Positions 42,001 to 52,697 of a stretch of 64,000 nt of DNA are shown piece after piece. Origin of the DNA: an uncultured Bacteroidales bacterium (GTDB lineage Bacteria > Bacteroidota > Bacteroidia > Bacteroidales > Bacteroidaceae); assembly GCA_902799655.1 (NCBI GenBank), contig CADCBH010000002.1, forward strand, positions 1 to 64,000, in the 5' to 3' direction. The first letter of the stretch is position 1, and each line of letters starts with the position of its first letter. The notes under the pieces are model-generated. The model made no database searches. It saw only the letters and a list, made by a program, of their open reading frames with translations, and was not told the DNA's origin. The translations under genes were made by a program, and so were the position numbers.

Positions 42001-42152
42001 ACACGTACTGTGGCGCCGATGATGGGTTCGCCCTGAGCATCCTTAACATGGCCTTTAACGTCGATTTGCGCAAAGGCTCCTACCGAAAGGAAGAGTCCCA
42101 GCATGAGGACAAACATCCTAAACGGATTTCGAATGTTTACTTGCTTCATCAT
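39027..42152 (-). CDS. susC: SusC/RagA-family TonB-dependent receptor
   Basis: A 1041-residue outer-membrane importer. After the signal peptide (FRMFVLMLGLFLSVGAFAQ) it has a carboxypeptidase-regulatory-like domain (VKGHVKDAQGEPIIGATVRV), the EVVVIGYGTMKKSDLTGS motif, a plug domain (a GSTMRIRGGASLNASNDPL stretch, then VIDGVPV), and a beta-barrel ending PRPRTYTIGLNLNF with the final aromatic residue. It takes up glycan oligosaccharides with SusD, using TonB energy. It heads the susC-susD-susE operon. The promoter is divergent from lacI, with a shared operator between them. Confidence 0.95.
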   Translation of the reverse strand: MMKQVNIRNPFRMFVLMLGLFLSVGAFAQIDVKGHVKDAQGEPIIGATVRVVGTQTATVSDFDGNFALKANQGADITISYVGYQEATVKAAPSLEITLQEDAALLNEVVVIGYGTMKKSDLTGSVVQVKADDVNRGSITSPQEMLQGKVSGVFVQPSTGAPGGGSTMRIRGGASLNASNDPLIVIDGVPVSNDAAPGMSNALSSINPNDIESFSVLKDASATAIYGSRASNGVIIITTKKGSKGLKVSYSGTFSVQDPYKKLGVPSAKQLVPAMLKSYEGADGKLTAAGNSLLAIFSENGTITKDADGNYVYEGVDTNWQDEIFHKAFQMDQNISVSGQIGSVPFRASVGYNNEDGTLKESNFERYTGSISLTPKLFDDHLSITLNAKGSIAKNKYGAEGAIGTAVFYDPSKPVRNDNVANQAGLYNGWYNWTGSDGKYNSLAPVSPMSQIYDYSNTGKTKRFIGNAQFDYKMHFLPELRANLNVGLDISEGKGNSGNAIGSYQAVKDTDFPGISGNTDWQNFRKNSLLDFYLNYNNEFKSIKSRVDLTAGYSWQHFYYSDLSIYKSNQTKTEMGLAKDPVGYTLGDDDYYYKDGMYRKPWENYLVSFFGRLNYTLMEKYMLTATIRRDGSSKIAKDNRWGTFPSVALAWTLKNENFLKNVDFIDNLRLRLGYGVTGQQDIGDFYSYIPSYVISTNPNSMYLNTYLIKANGYNPNLKWEETTTYNIALDYAFLNSRINGSIEFYVKKTKDLLNTIASPAGTNFTNEITGNIGEMENKGIELSINTVPLETKDWHWDLNYNVTWNTSKITKLTAANNPDYPGINTGGVSFGTGNYAQKHNVGYAPSTFYLYKQLYDTNGNPIQNAVVDLNGDGQITPDDRYMTDKNPTPKWFMGLSSMLRYKNVDFGFNLRANIGNYMFNALASANSSVHSFWDQGYASNVLDKALTTGYTLTPELQGQLSDYFLEDASFLKCDNITIGYNFSGLLKSGNYKGINGRISLSVQNVFTITNYSGLDPETSGNGIDYTMWPRPRTYTIGLNLNF

Positions 42153-42223
42153 TTGTTTATTAAGTTAGTAATATAATAATGTAAACTCTATTCTCGTTGA
42201 GTCGTATGATGTGATTTTCGGTG

Positions 42224-42231
42224 CAAAGTTA
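42224..42231 (-). promoter_or_regulatory. -7 box of susC
   Basis: TAACTTTG on the minus strand, 71 bp before the susC start. No canonical TTTG upstream, which may reflect dependence on an activator. Confidence 0.6.
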
Positions 42232-42285
42232 AGATTTGTTTCAATTCGTTCATACTAATTTTGGGTTAAATTCGTTATTATGATA

Positions 42286-42301
42286 GTGCAAACGTTTGCA
42301 C
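42286..42301. promoter_or_regulatory. LacI-family operator palindrome
   Basis: GTGCAAACGTTTGCAC is a perfect 16-bp palindrome with the central CG typical of LacI/PurR-type operators. It is equally spaced from the susC -7 box (42231) and the lacI -7 box (42356), about 54 bp from each edge. Confidence 0.82.
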
Positions 42302-42355
42302 GCTTGCCGAGTGATAAAATTTCCGTATGGGAGAGCACCCTATTTAACTTTTCCA

Positions 42356-42363
42356 TATCTTTG
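42356..42363 (+). promoter_or_regulatory. -7 box of the LacI-type regulator gene
   Basis: TATCTTTG, 24 bp before the ATG at 42388. Confidence 0.65.
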
Positions 42364-42387
42364 TATCGTCAAAATCCTACTGACCTG

Positions 42388-43413
42388 ATGAAAGACAAGA
42401 CACCACTGACAATGAAGGACATAGCCCGCGAGCTTGGAGTCTCGGTGGCTACGGTTTCGCGCGCATTGAAGGACTCGCCGCGTATCTCTGCCGAGCGCAG
42501 GGCGATGATCCAGCAGTATGCCCGCGAACACGACTTTACACCCAACGTCCTTGCAGAGTCGTTGCGCTTTGCACGCGTGCAGCCAATCAAGATTATCGGT
42601 GTCATTATCCCAGACCTCGTTCACTACTATTTCGCCTCGGTGCTGGCAGGCATTGAGGAGGAGGCGAAGAGCCGTGGCTATCTGGTCATCATTGCGCAGA
42701 GTGGTGAGGTCTATGAGAACGAGGTGCGCATCTGTCGCTCGCTCTACGAGAGCAAGGTGTGTGGCATCATCGTGTCGCAGACGAAGAATACGCGCCAGTA
42801 CGACCACTTCAAGCATCTGCTGAATAACGGACTGCCTCTGGTGTTCTTTGACAGGATATGTACGGGTGTGGATGCCAGTCGCGTGGTGGTGGATGACTAC
42901 ACGGGTGCCTTCAATGCTGTGAGCTATCTGATAGAAACGGGCAGCACACGCATCGCTTTCTATAGCTCGACCATGAATATGGAGATTTCCAAGAACCGCT
43001 TCAATGGTTACAAGGATGCATTGCTGAAGCACGGCATCGAGTATGATCCTGACTTGGTCATCATCTGCGACAACCGTGCCGATGCCGAGGCGATGACTCC
43101 TGACATGCTGAATAAGGATGTGCCCCCCAATGGCTTTTTTGCCATCAACGACGACACGGCTATCGGTATTCTCTATACCGCCAAGCGCATGGGTTTCCGT
43201 GTGCCCGAGGATATCCAGATATGTGGCTTTACGAATGGCTATCGAGCCATCGCCTGTGACCCTATGCTGACAACTGTCGAGCAGCGTGGGCGCACGGTAG
43301 GTGAGGAAGCAGCCTCGATACTCATTGACCAGGTTGAGGGCCGCATCCCCTCCGACAAGGTCGTCAAGCGCGTCGTCAGGACGAGACTCATAGTCCGCGG
43401 TACAACGAGGTAG
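42388..43413 (+). CDS. LacI-family transcriptional regulator of the alpha-glucan locus
   Basis: A 341-residue repressor/activator. The helix-turn-helix is at the start (TMKDIARELGVSVATVSRAL), followed by a hinge helix (NVLAESLRF) and a periplasmic-binding-protein-like sensor (IGVIIPDLVHYYFASVLAGI). ATG at 42388 is used because the longer frame overlaps the promoter. The ligand is probably maltose or a maltodextrin, inferred from neighbours. It lies between the divergent susC operon and the MFS-GH77-GH97-pullulanase run. Use of LacI differs from the SusR-type regulator of the Bacteroides starch locus. Confidence 0.92.
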   Translation: MKDKTPLTMKDIARELGVSVATVSRALKDSPRISAERRAMIQQYAREHDFTPNVLAESLRFARVQPIKIIGVIIPDLVHYYFASVLAGIEEEAKSRGYLVIIAQSGEVYENEVRICRSLYESKVCGIIVSQTKNTRQYDHFKHLLNNGLPLVFFDRICTGVDASRVVVDDYTGAFNAVSYLIETGSTRIAFYSSTMNMEISKNRFNGYKDALLKHGIEYDPDLVIICDNRADAEAMTPDMLNKDVPPNGFFAINDDTAIGILYTAKRMGFRVPEDIQICGFTNGYRAIACDPMLTTVEQRGRTVGEEAASILIDQVEGRIPSDKVVKRVVRTRLIVRGTTR

Positions 43414-43426
43414 GGTAGTACTCTCA

Positions 43427-43471
43427 CTAGTAGCTCTAGTAGCACTAGTATCACTAGAAGAACTAGAATAA
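43427..43471. repeat. CTAG array with 9-bp period (five units)
   Basis: CTAG at 43427, 43436, 43445, 43454 and 43463, exact 9-bp steps. ACTAGTATCACTAGAAG at 43444-43460 is identical to two places in the array near 32680. It fills the gap between the LacI gene and the MFS gene. Confidence 0.92.
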
Positions 43472-43484
43472 AACAAGATAGAAT

Positions 43485-44819
43485 ATGAAACAAAAACCGA
43501 ATCTTCCGTTTTGGAGCCTGTGGAATCTGAGTTTCGGATTCTTTGGCGTGCAGATAGCCTATGCCTTGCAGAGTGCTAACATCTCACGCATCTTTGCGAC
43601 GCTGGGTGCCGACCCCCATTCACTCAGCTACTTCTGGATACTGCCCCCGCTGATGGGTATCATCGTGCAGCCTGTTGTCGGTACGCTGAGCGATAGGACA
43701 TGGACACGCTGGGGCCGTCGTATACCTTATTTATTTATAGGAGCTGCTGCTGCCGTACTCGTAATGTGCCTGTTGCCCAACTCGGGCTCCTTTGGACTGA
43801 CGGTAAGTGCTGCCATGCTCTTCGGACTCATTGCCCTGATGTTCCTCGATACCAGCATCAATATGGCCATGCAGCCCTTCAAGATGATGGTGGGCGATAT
43901 GGTGAACGAAGAGCAGAAGGCCAAGGCCTACAGCATCCAGTCGTTCCTGTGCAATGCCGGCAGTGTCGTTGGTTTTGTATTCCCCTTCGTGCTGACTTGG
44001 ATTGGTATCAAGAATGTTGCCGAGAAGGGTGTTATCCCCGACAGTGTCATCTGGTCGTTCTATATCGGTGCTGCCATCCTGATAGCCTGTGTTATCTACA
44101 CGACCTTGAAGGTTAAGGAGTGGAATCCGCAGGAGTATGCAGAGTATAATGGGGCCAATGAGGCCAATGAGGCTCATACGCCCAATGCGCACCATGAGGC
44201 CAATGGGTCGGGCAATTGGCTAACCCTGCTGAAGAATGCTCCTGCGACATTCTGGAAGGTCGGACTGGTGCAGTTCTTCTGCTGGGCTGCTTTCCTCTAT
44301 ATGTGGAACTACACCACGGGAGCTATTGCCGAAGTGGTTTGGGATACCACTGATCCTGTGAGCGAACCCTTCCAGGAGGCTGGCAACTGGGTGGGCATCC
44401 TGTTTGCTGTTCAGGCCATGGGCTCTGTGGTATGGGCTGCCGTACTGCCTCAGTTTAAGAATACCAAGCTGGCATACGCCGTGAGCCTCGTCATTGGTGG
44501 TATCGGCTTTGCCATGATACCTTTCTTGCACGACCAGTATCTGCAGTTCATTCCCTTCCTGCTGATTGGCTGTGCCTGGGCTGCTATGCTGGCTATGCCG
44601 TTCACCTTCGTCACTAATGCCTTGCAGGGCTACGGACACATGGGTGCCTATCTGGGACTCTTCAACGGCACCATCTGTATTCCGCAGATTGCCGCTGCCC
44701 TCTGTGGCGGTCTCGTCCTGTCGCTCGTCGGTCATCACCAGTCAACCATGATGATAGTGTCGGGTGTGCTGCTGGTTATCGGTGCTGCCTGTGTGACGGT
44801 CATCAAAGAGAAAAAATAA
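43485..44819 (+). CDS. MFS sugar symporter (SLC45/GPH-like maltose transporter)
   Basis: A 444-residue inner-membrane protein with twelve helices. It begins KPNLPFWSLWNLSFGFFGVQ and IAYALQSANISRIF, a pattern of the Bacteroidota maltose/glucose-type symporters, and has the MFS loop motif LSDRTWTRWGRRIPYLFIG between helices 2 and 3. The central loop between helices 6 and 7 holds a hydrophilic stretch of Ala/Asn/Glu/His triplets (ANEANEAHTPNAHHEA) coded by a 9-bp repeat. It should bring maltose-type sugars from the periplasm to cytosolic GH77. Its 5' neighbour is the CTAG array. Confidence 0.9.
   Translation: MKQKPNLPFWSLWNLSFGFFGVQIAYALQSANISRIFATLGADPHSLSYFWILPPLMGIIVQPVVGTLSDRTWTRWGRRIPYLFIGAAAAVLVMCLLPNSGSFGLTVSAAMLFGLIALMFLDTSINMAMQPFKMMVGDMVNEEQKAKAYSIQSFLCNAGSVVGFVFPFVLTWIGIKNVAEKGVIPDSVIWSFYIGAAILIACVIYTTLKVKEWNPQEYAEYNGANEANEAHTPNAHHEANGSGNWLTLLKNAPATFWKVGLVQFFCWAAFLYMWNYTTGAIAEVVWDTTDPVSEPFQEAGNWVGILFAVQAMGSVVWAAVLPQFKNTKLAYAVSLVIGGIGFAMIPFLHDQYLQFIPFLLIGCAWAAMLAMPFTFVTNALQGYGHMGAYLGLFNGTICIPQIAAALCGGLVLSLVGHHQSTMMIVSGVLLVIGAACVTVIKEKK
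44152..44205 (+). repeat. 9-bp tandem repeat in the MFS central loop
   Basis: CAAT at 44156, 44165, 44183 and 44201, with TCAT at 44174 and CCAT at 44192: exact 9-bp steps. Each unit adds one tripeptide to the cytoplasmic loop. Confidence 0.82.
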
Positions 44820-44854
44820 AAGAGTATGAACTAAACTAAAAACGATAGATTACT

Positions 44855-47296
44855 ATGAAGATTTTTTTCAACCTGGAATACCAGACTACCTTTGGTGAAG
44901 ATCTGGTTCTGAATATTCTCTCTGGCGACGAGAGCCAGAAGGTGTCGCAGCATAAGATGACGACGCTCGACGGTCTGCACTGGTTTGTGGAAGTGACAAA
45001 GGCCGTGAAGACGGCTACGTTTATCGATTACTACTACAGCCTCTGGCGCGGCGATGTGGAAGCCCGTCATGAGTGGCTGGTGATTCCCCACCGTTTGGAG
45101 TTCGCTGCCCAGCAGGCATCGCGTTATGTGGCTTACGACCACTGGATTGATATCCCTGAGGATGCTTATATGTACAGTTCAGCACTGACCGAGTGCGTGA
45201 TGCCCTCAGAGCGCAAGCTCAGTGAGCCCACCGACTATCAGCGCACAGTACGCCTGAAGGTGCGTGCTCCCCAGATGCGCATGGGTGAACGACTGGCTAT
45301 TGTCGGCTCTCCCGAGTCATTGGGAGCTTGGGATACGCAGAAGGCTGTGCCCATGAACCAGCACGAGTGTCACGAGTGGGTGGTAACCCTCGACGCCTCG
45401 CTGTTGCCTGCCGACCGGTTCGAGTTCAAGTTTGTCATCCTCGATACCGAACCCGACTATACCCCGTTGTGGGAGGATGGCGCCAACCGCTCTATCGAGC
45501 TGCCCAATATGGAGTGTGGCGATGTGCTGGTCTATGAGTTGCCACGTACCTATTTCCCCATCTATCCCTGGAAGGCTGCCGGTGTCGTGATTCCCATCTT
45601 CTCGCTACGTACAGAGGGAAGCTTTGGCGTGGGTGACTTCGGCGACCTGAAGCAGATGGTGGATTGGGCTGCCAAGACTCAGCAGCGATTCATTCAGGTG
45701 CTGCCTATCAACGATACCAATATGACGGGTACATGGCAGGATAGCTATCCCTATAACAGCATCAGTATCTATGCCCTGCATCCGCAATATACCGACTTCC
45801 GCCAGTTGCCGGCTATCAAGGACGAGGCTCAGCGTGCTGACTTCGAGGCGCTGCGCCTTGAGCTCAATGCCCTCACACAGATTGACTACGAACGCATGTT
45901 CAAAGCCAAGATGGACTATCTGCGCATCCTCTTCAAGCAGGAGTGGGCTGCCGTGAGCCGCCGAGCCTCTTACAAGGAATTCTTTGCACAGAACAAGGAG
46001 TGGCTTGTGCCTTATGCCGCTTTCTGCTATTATCGCGACAAATACGGCACGGCTGTCTTCTCAGAATGGCCCAAGACGGCTACCGTCAAAGCTGCAGGTA
46101 CCACCTCGAAAGAGATACAGTTCTGGTTCTACGTACAGTACAACCTCGACCAGCAGATGCGTGCTGCTCATGAGTATGCCCGCAAACACCGTGTCGTGCT
46201 CAAGGGCGATATCCCTATCGGTATCTCGCGCGACGGTGTAGAGGCTTGGGTAGAGCCCAAGTACTTCAATCTCAACGGACAGGCCGGTGCGCCGCCCGAT
46301 CCGTTCTCTGCCGATGGTCAGAACTGGGGCTTCCCCACTTACAACTGGGATGAGATGCTGAAGGACGGCTGCTCATGGTGGGAGCGCCGATTCCGCAAGA
46401 TGGCACAGTATTTCGATGCCTATCGTATAGACCATGTACTGGGCTTCTTCCGCATTTGGGAGATTCCTGTGCCCGAGAAGTCTGGCTTGATGGGACAGTT
46501 TGCACCTGCCCTCGGTATGAGCCGCGAGGAAATAGAGTCGTACGGCATCTATGGCCATGATGACCTCTTCCTTGTCGATCACAAGCGTAGCGACCGTTGG
46601 CACCCGCGTATCGCCGTCCAGTTCCAGGAGGCCTACCAGAAGCTCAACGATGGCGAGAAGTATAACTTCAACCGTCTCTACAACGACTACTTCTATCGCC
46701 GCAACAACCAGTTCTGGTATCAGGAGGCCATGAAGAAGCTGCCTCGACTGACACAGGCTACCCGTATGCTGTGCTGTGCCGAAGACCTCGGTATGGTGCC
46801 CGACTGCGTGCCCTGGGTGATGAACGAGTTGCGCATCCTCTCGCTGGAAATCCAGTCGATGCCCAAGGATCCTACTACCCGTTTTGGCAAGCTGTCGCAC
46901 AATCCTTATCGCAGTGTTGATACCATCAGCACGCACGATATGCCTACGCTCCGCCAGTGGTGGGACGAGGATGAGGAACGCTCACAGGCCTACTTCAACA
47001 CCACACTGCGTCGCAGTGGTCCGGCACCACGTCCGCTCCCAGGCTGGCTGGCCAAGGACATCGTGAGCCGTCACCTGACATCACCCTCTATGCTCTGTCT
47101 GCTCTCGCTGCAGGACTGGCTCTCTATCGACGAGAAACTGCGTCTGCCCGACGAGAATGCCGAGCGCATCAATATTCCTGCTAATCCACGCCACTACTGG
47201 CGCTATCGCATGCATCTTACTATCGAGCAGCTGCTGGCTGCCGATGACTTCAACAACGAAGTTCGCACGCTGATCACGCAAAGTGGCAGAAAATAA
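44855..47296 (+). CDS. malQ: GH77 4-alpha-glucanotransferase with starch-binding domains
   Basis: An 813-residue cytoplasmic enzyme that rearranges maltodextrins. Two N-terminal beta-domains of CBM20 type (LKVRAPQMRMGERLAIVGSP, then LGAW) precede the GH77 barrel. Catalytic residues: nucleophile Asp about 526 (YRIDHVLGFFRIWEIP), acid/base Glu about 643 (CAEDLGMVPD), third Asp about 695 (STHDMPTLRQWW). No signal peptide. The long form with CBM20 domains is usual in Bacteroidota. It follows the MFS gene by 35 bp and precedes the GH97 gene by 6 bp. Confidence 0.95.
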   Translation: MKIFFNLEYQTTFGEDLVLNILSGDESQKVSQHKMTTLDGLHWFVEVTKAVKTATFIDYYYSLWRGDVEARHEWLVIPHRLEFAAQQASRYVAYDHWIDIPEDAYMYSSALTECVMPSERKLSEPTDYQRTVRLKVRAPQMRMGERLAIVGSPESLGAWDTQKAVPMNQHECHEWVVTLDASLLPADRFEFKFVILDTEPDYTPLWEDGANRSIELPNMECGDVLVYELPRTYFPIYPWKAAGVVIPIFSLRTEGSFGVGDFGDLKQMVDWAAKTQQRFIQVLPINDTNMTGTWQDSYPYNSISIYALHPQYTDFRQLPAIKDEAQRADFEALRLELNALTQIDYERMFKAKMDYLRILFKQEWAAVSRRASYKEFFAQNKEWLVPYAAFCYYRDKYGTAVFSEWPKTATVKAAGTTSKEIQFWFYVQYNLDQQMRAAHEYARKHRVVLKGDIPIGISRDGVEAWVEPKYFNLNGQAGAPPDPFSADGQNWGFPTYNWDEMLKDGCSWWERRFRKMAQYFDAYRIDHVLGFFRIWEIPVPEKSGLMGQFAPALGMSREEIESYGIYGHDDLFLVDHKRSDRWHPRIAVQFQEAYQKLNDGEKYNFNRLYNDYFYRRNNQFWYQEAMKKLPRLTQATRMLCCAEDLGMVPDCVPWVMNELRILSLEIQSMPKDPTTRFGKLSHNPYRSVDTISTHDMPTLRQWWDEDEERSQAYFNTTLRRSGPAPRPLPGWLAKDIVSRHLTSPSMLCLLSLQDWLSIDEKLRLPDENAERINIPANPRHYWRYRMHLTIEQLLAADDFNNEVRTLITQSGRK

Positions 47297-49570
<2,274 letters not shown>

Positions 49571-51460
49571 ATGAAAAAGATAGCTGTAACAACTCTGCTG
49601 ATGACCACGTTGGCGACAAGTATCCAGGCACAGGAGTTTAAGTTTGACGAGATGACATACTCGCCCGAGCAGACCACTTTTAAGCTTTTTGCTCCTAATG
49701 ATGCCAAGTGTACCGTCAGGGTCGGTAAGAAACGGGTGAAGATGACCAAGATGGGCGACTGTCTGTGGACTGCTACCGTCAAAGGTGATCTGAAGGGACA
49801 ACCCTATGTGTTCAACACCGGACATGGCGACACCCCCGGTGTCTTTGCCAAGGCCGTGGGTATCAATGGCAAGGAAGCCTATATCCTCGATATGCGCGAT
49901 ACCGACCCGGAAGATTGGGCGAACGACCGCAGACCCATCACCAAGACTCCTGCCGACCTCATGGTCTATGAGCTCCATCACCGTGACTTCTCCATCGCCC
50001 GTCAGGATGCGAAGTACCCGGGAAAGTTCCTCGCTCTCACCGAATCGTGGGCTATTAGCCACCTGCGCCATCTTGGTGTCAATGCCGTGCATATCCTGCC
50101 CAGCTACGACTACGGCTCCGTCGACGAGACACGTCTTAACATGCCTCAGTACAATTGGGGTTATGACCCTGTCAACTACAACGTCCCAGAGGGTTCCTAT
50201 AGTACCGACCCCTCTCAGCCCGATGTGCGCATCCGTGAGTTCAAGCAGATGGTACAGGCTCTCCACAAGGCAGGTATTCGTGTCATCCTCGACGTGGTGT
50301 ATAATCATACCTTCGACATCGACCACTCTAACTTCCAGCGTACTTATCCCGACTACTATTACCGCAAGAATGCTGACGGGTCCTACAGTAACGGTTCCGG
50401 TTGTGGCAATGAGACGGCCTCCGACAAGCCTATGATGCGCCGTTTTATGATTGAGTCGGTGAAATACTGGGTCAATGAATACCATATCGACGGTTTCCGC
50501 TTCGACCTGATGGGCTGTCATGATATTGAGACGATGAATGCCATACGTAGGGAACTCGATGCCATCAATCCCTCTATCTTTATCTATGGTGAGGGATGGA
50601 GTGCTGGTGACTGTGCCCTGCCTGCCAAACAACTGGGTCTGAAGGCTAACATCCCGCAGATGCCCGGCATCGCTGCTTTCAGCGACGAGATACGCGACGC
50701 CCTCCGTGGTCCGTTCTCCGACGATACCAAGCCAGGCTGGCTGGCTGGTGCTCCCGATTGTGAGGAGAGCCTTAAGTTCGGTATCGTGGGTGGTATCGCT
50801 CATCCACAGGTCGATATGAGCAAGGTTAACTACTCCAAGCAACCGTGGGCACTAGAACCTACGCAGATGATGTCCTACGTGTCATGTCATGACGATATGT
50901 GTCTGGTTGACCGTCTGAAAGCTTCCGTACCAGGCATCACTGAAGAGGAACTCATTCGCCTCGATTTGCTGGCTCAGACGGCTGTGTTCACCTCGCAAGG
51001 CGTACCCTTCATGCTCAGTGGCGAGGAATTGTTGCGCAATAAGAAAGGCGTGCACAACTCTTATAATTCGCCCGACAGCATCAATCTTATAGACTGGAAC
51101 AATACCAAACGCTATCCGCAGGTGCTGCAATATTACCAGCAGTTGATACGCATGCGCTATCTGCATCCGGCCTTCCGTCTGGGTAATGCGGATCTCGTGC
51201 GCAAGCATCTGGAGTTTCTTGATGCCCCCAAGGGCGTGGTGGCTTTCCGCCTGAAGAATTATGCCGGACGTGACGGCTGGCGCAATATCATCGTGGTACT
51301 CAACGCTACGCGTGAGGAGCAGTCCATTCAGATTCCACAGGCTACCTACACGGCTGTCTGTGCCCGTGGCGTCATCAGTCTGTTTAGCCGAGGCTTGTTT
51401 ACCTTCACCGGCTCGAATACGGTTGTCGCTCCGCAGTCTGCTCAGATTATTCACGACTGA
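49571..51460 (+). CDS. pulA: Type I pullulanase (GH13)
   Basis: A 629-residue exported debranching enzyme (signal peptide KKIAVTTLLMTTLATSIQA) that cuts alpha-1,6 bonds. It has a CBM48-like domain, then the type I motif YNWGYDPVNYNVPEG. GH13 motifs: DVVYNHT, GFRFDLMG (nucleophile Asp about 312), IYGEGW (acid/base Glu about 341) and YVSCHDD (Asp about 441). It is the last gene of the rightward sugar run, and an intrinsic terminator follows. Its ATG directly abuts the GH97 stop codon. Confidence 0.95.
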   Translation: MKKIAVTTLLMTTLATSIQAQEFKFDEMTYSPEQTTFKLFAPNDAKCTVRVGKKRVKMTKMGDCLWTATVKGDLKGQPYVFNTGHGDTPGVFAKAVGINGKEAYILDMRDTDPEDWANDRRPITKTPADLMVYELHHRDFSIARQDAKYPGKFLALTESWAISHLRHLGVNAVHILPSYDYGSVDETRLNMPQYNWGYDPVNYNVPEGSYSTDPSQPDVRIREFKQMVQALHKAGIRVILDVVYNHTFDIDHSNFQRTYPDYYYRKNADGSYSNGSGCGNETASDKPMMRRFMIESVKYWVNEYHIDGFRFDLMGCHDIETMNAIRRELDAINPSIFIYGEGWSAGDCALPAKQLGLKANIPQMPGIAAFSDEIRDALRGPFSDDTKPGWLAGAPDCEESLKFGIVGGIAHPQVDMSKVNYSKQPWALEPTQMMSYVSCHDDMCLVDRLKASVPGITEEELIRLDLLAQTAVFTSQGVPFMLSGEELLRNKKGVHNSYNSPDSINLIDWNNTKRYPQVLQYYQQLIRMRYLHPAFRLGNADLVRKHLEFLDAPKGVVAFRLKNYAGRDGWRNIIVVLNATREEQSIQIPQATYTAVCARGVISLFSRGLFTFTGSNTVVAPQSAQIIHD

Positions 51461-51496
51461 TAGCTGTAAGGACACAGTCATCATGTGACATCTCAT

Positions 51497-51533
51497 AAAT
51501 GATGGGCTCAACGCAGAGTCCATCATTTTTTAT
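51497..51533 (+). terminator. Intrinsic terminator after pullulanase
   Basis: AAATGATGGGCTC and GAGTCCATCATTT form a stem with one mismatch (or G-U pair), a 6-base loop and a T-rich tail (TTTTTATTG). Confidence 0.88.
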
Positions 51534-51577
51534 TGTCTTTTAACTACTTTGATTGCGTTTTTTCGGATTGTTATTCG

Positions 51578-51585
51578 TAACTTTG
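51578..51585 (+). promoter_or_regulatory. -7 box of the histidine kinase gene
   Basis: TAACTTTG, 29 bp before the GTG at 51615. TTG about 22 bp upstream is at non-ideal spacing. Confidence 0.55.
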
Positions 51586-51614
51586 CAGACGAAAATCAAT
51601 AAATAACCATTAAA

Positions 51615-52688
51615 GTGGTGGATTTCATAGGTAAAAAGAGGGTTCCAATGATGATGGCAGCGCTGATGGTAGCACTGCTGATGGTGTTGTCTGCTCCGTG
51701 CATGTATGCTGCGGAAACAGATACAGCCAAAGTTCCAACAGACAGTATGGTGATGCAGGGTGGGGGCGACCAAAGCTCGGACATCGACATGCTGAGGTCA
51801 CAGAACAAACTATTGCAGGAACGTTCGCGCTTTACCACAGGTGGCGTGGCCATGATATTAGGTATTGTGGCACTGTTGGCTTTCCTGGCTTTCAACGGGC
51901 GCTGGACACGCAGGTTGGAAATCAAGAACAGACAATTACAACGTGAACGCAATGTGGTGGTGGCTCAGAACAAACAACTGGCTATTGAGCGCGACCGTGC
52001 TGAGGCTGCCTCGCGGGCAAAGACGTCGTTCATCCAAAGCATGACACACGAAATCCGTACACCGCTGAACTCAATTAGCGGTTTCACTCAGTTGCTGACG
52101 ATGCCCGGTGTGGAGATTCCCGAGGCTGAGCGCATAGACTGCTGCAAACGTATCGAGGAGAATACCAGGATGCTGACCACCATCCTCGATGACCTGATCT
52201 TTATCTCTGATGTGGAGAGCCGGACCGAGCTGCCACCAGCAGAGCCTTGTCTGCCTGCTACTATTGTTGACCAAGCTAGAGAGATCGTCAAACCGTTGCT
52301 GGCTGAGACGGTGTCACTGAACTTAGAGAACAGTATGTCTGGTGAACTGTTGGTCAATACCTATCCGCACATGATTCTGACTATTCTCACCAAGTTGCTC
52401 GATAATGCCGCAAAATTCACGAAACAGGGTTCTGTAACTCTTCGTGTGGCTAATGATGACGAGTCGATGTACTTCTCTGTCATCGATTCAGGCCCTGGCA
52501 TTCCTGCGGACAAGAAGGATTATATCTTCGAACGCTTTACCAAACTCGACAGCTATGTTCAGGGAACGGGACTCGGACTGTCCATCGCACGCATGACTGC
52601 CGAACATATGGGAGGCACCCTGACGCTCGACACGGATTATCGTAGCGGTGCGAAATTTGATTTGGTCGTTCCAATCCATAAAGCTTAA
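51615..52688 (+). CDS. Membrane sensor histidine kinase without obvious sensor domain
   Basis: A 357-residue kinase. An N-terminal hydrophobic segment (MMMAALMVALLMVLSAPCMYA, signal-like) is followed by only about 40 periplasmic residues, one membrane helix (GGVAMILGIVALLAFLAF), a coiled coil, HisKA (SFIQSMTHEIRTPLNSISG, His about 145) and HATPase (DSGPGIPADKKDYIF, GTGLGLSIA). The usual TPR sensor region is missing. The start appears to be GTG 51615; ATG at about 51648 is possible. No response regulator is nearby. The next gene, a purine permease, begins 9 bp later, so they are likely co-transcribed. Confidence 0.87.
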   Translation: MVDFIGKKRVPMMMAALMVALLMVLSAPCMYAAETDTAKVPTDSMVMQGGGDQSSDIDMLRSQNKLLQERSRFTTGGVAMILGIVALLAFLAFNGRWTRRLEIKNRQLQRERNVVVAQNKQLAIERDRAEAASRAKTSFIQSMTHEIRTPLNSISGFTQLLTMPGVEIPEAERIDCCKRIEENTRMLTTILDDLIFISDVESRTELPPAEPCLPATIVDQAREIVKPLLAETVSLNLENSMSGELLVNTYPHMILTILTKLLDNAAKFTKQGSVTLRVANDDESMYFSVIDSGPGIPADKKDYIFERFTKLDSYVQGTGLGLSIARMTAEHMGGTLTLDTDYRSGAKFDLVVPIHKA

Positions 52689-52697
52689 TAGATACAG

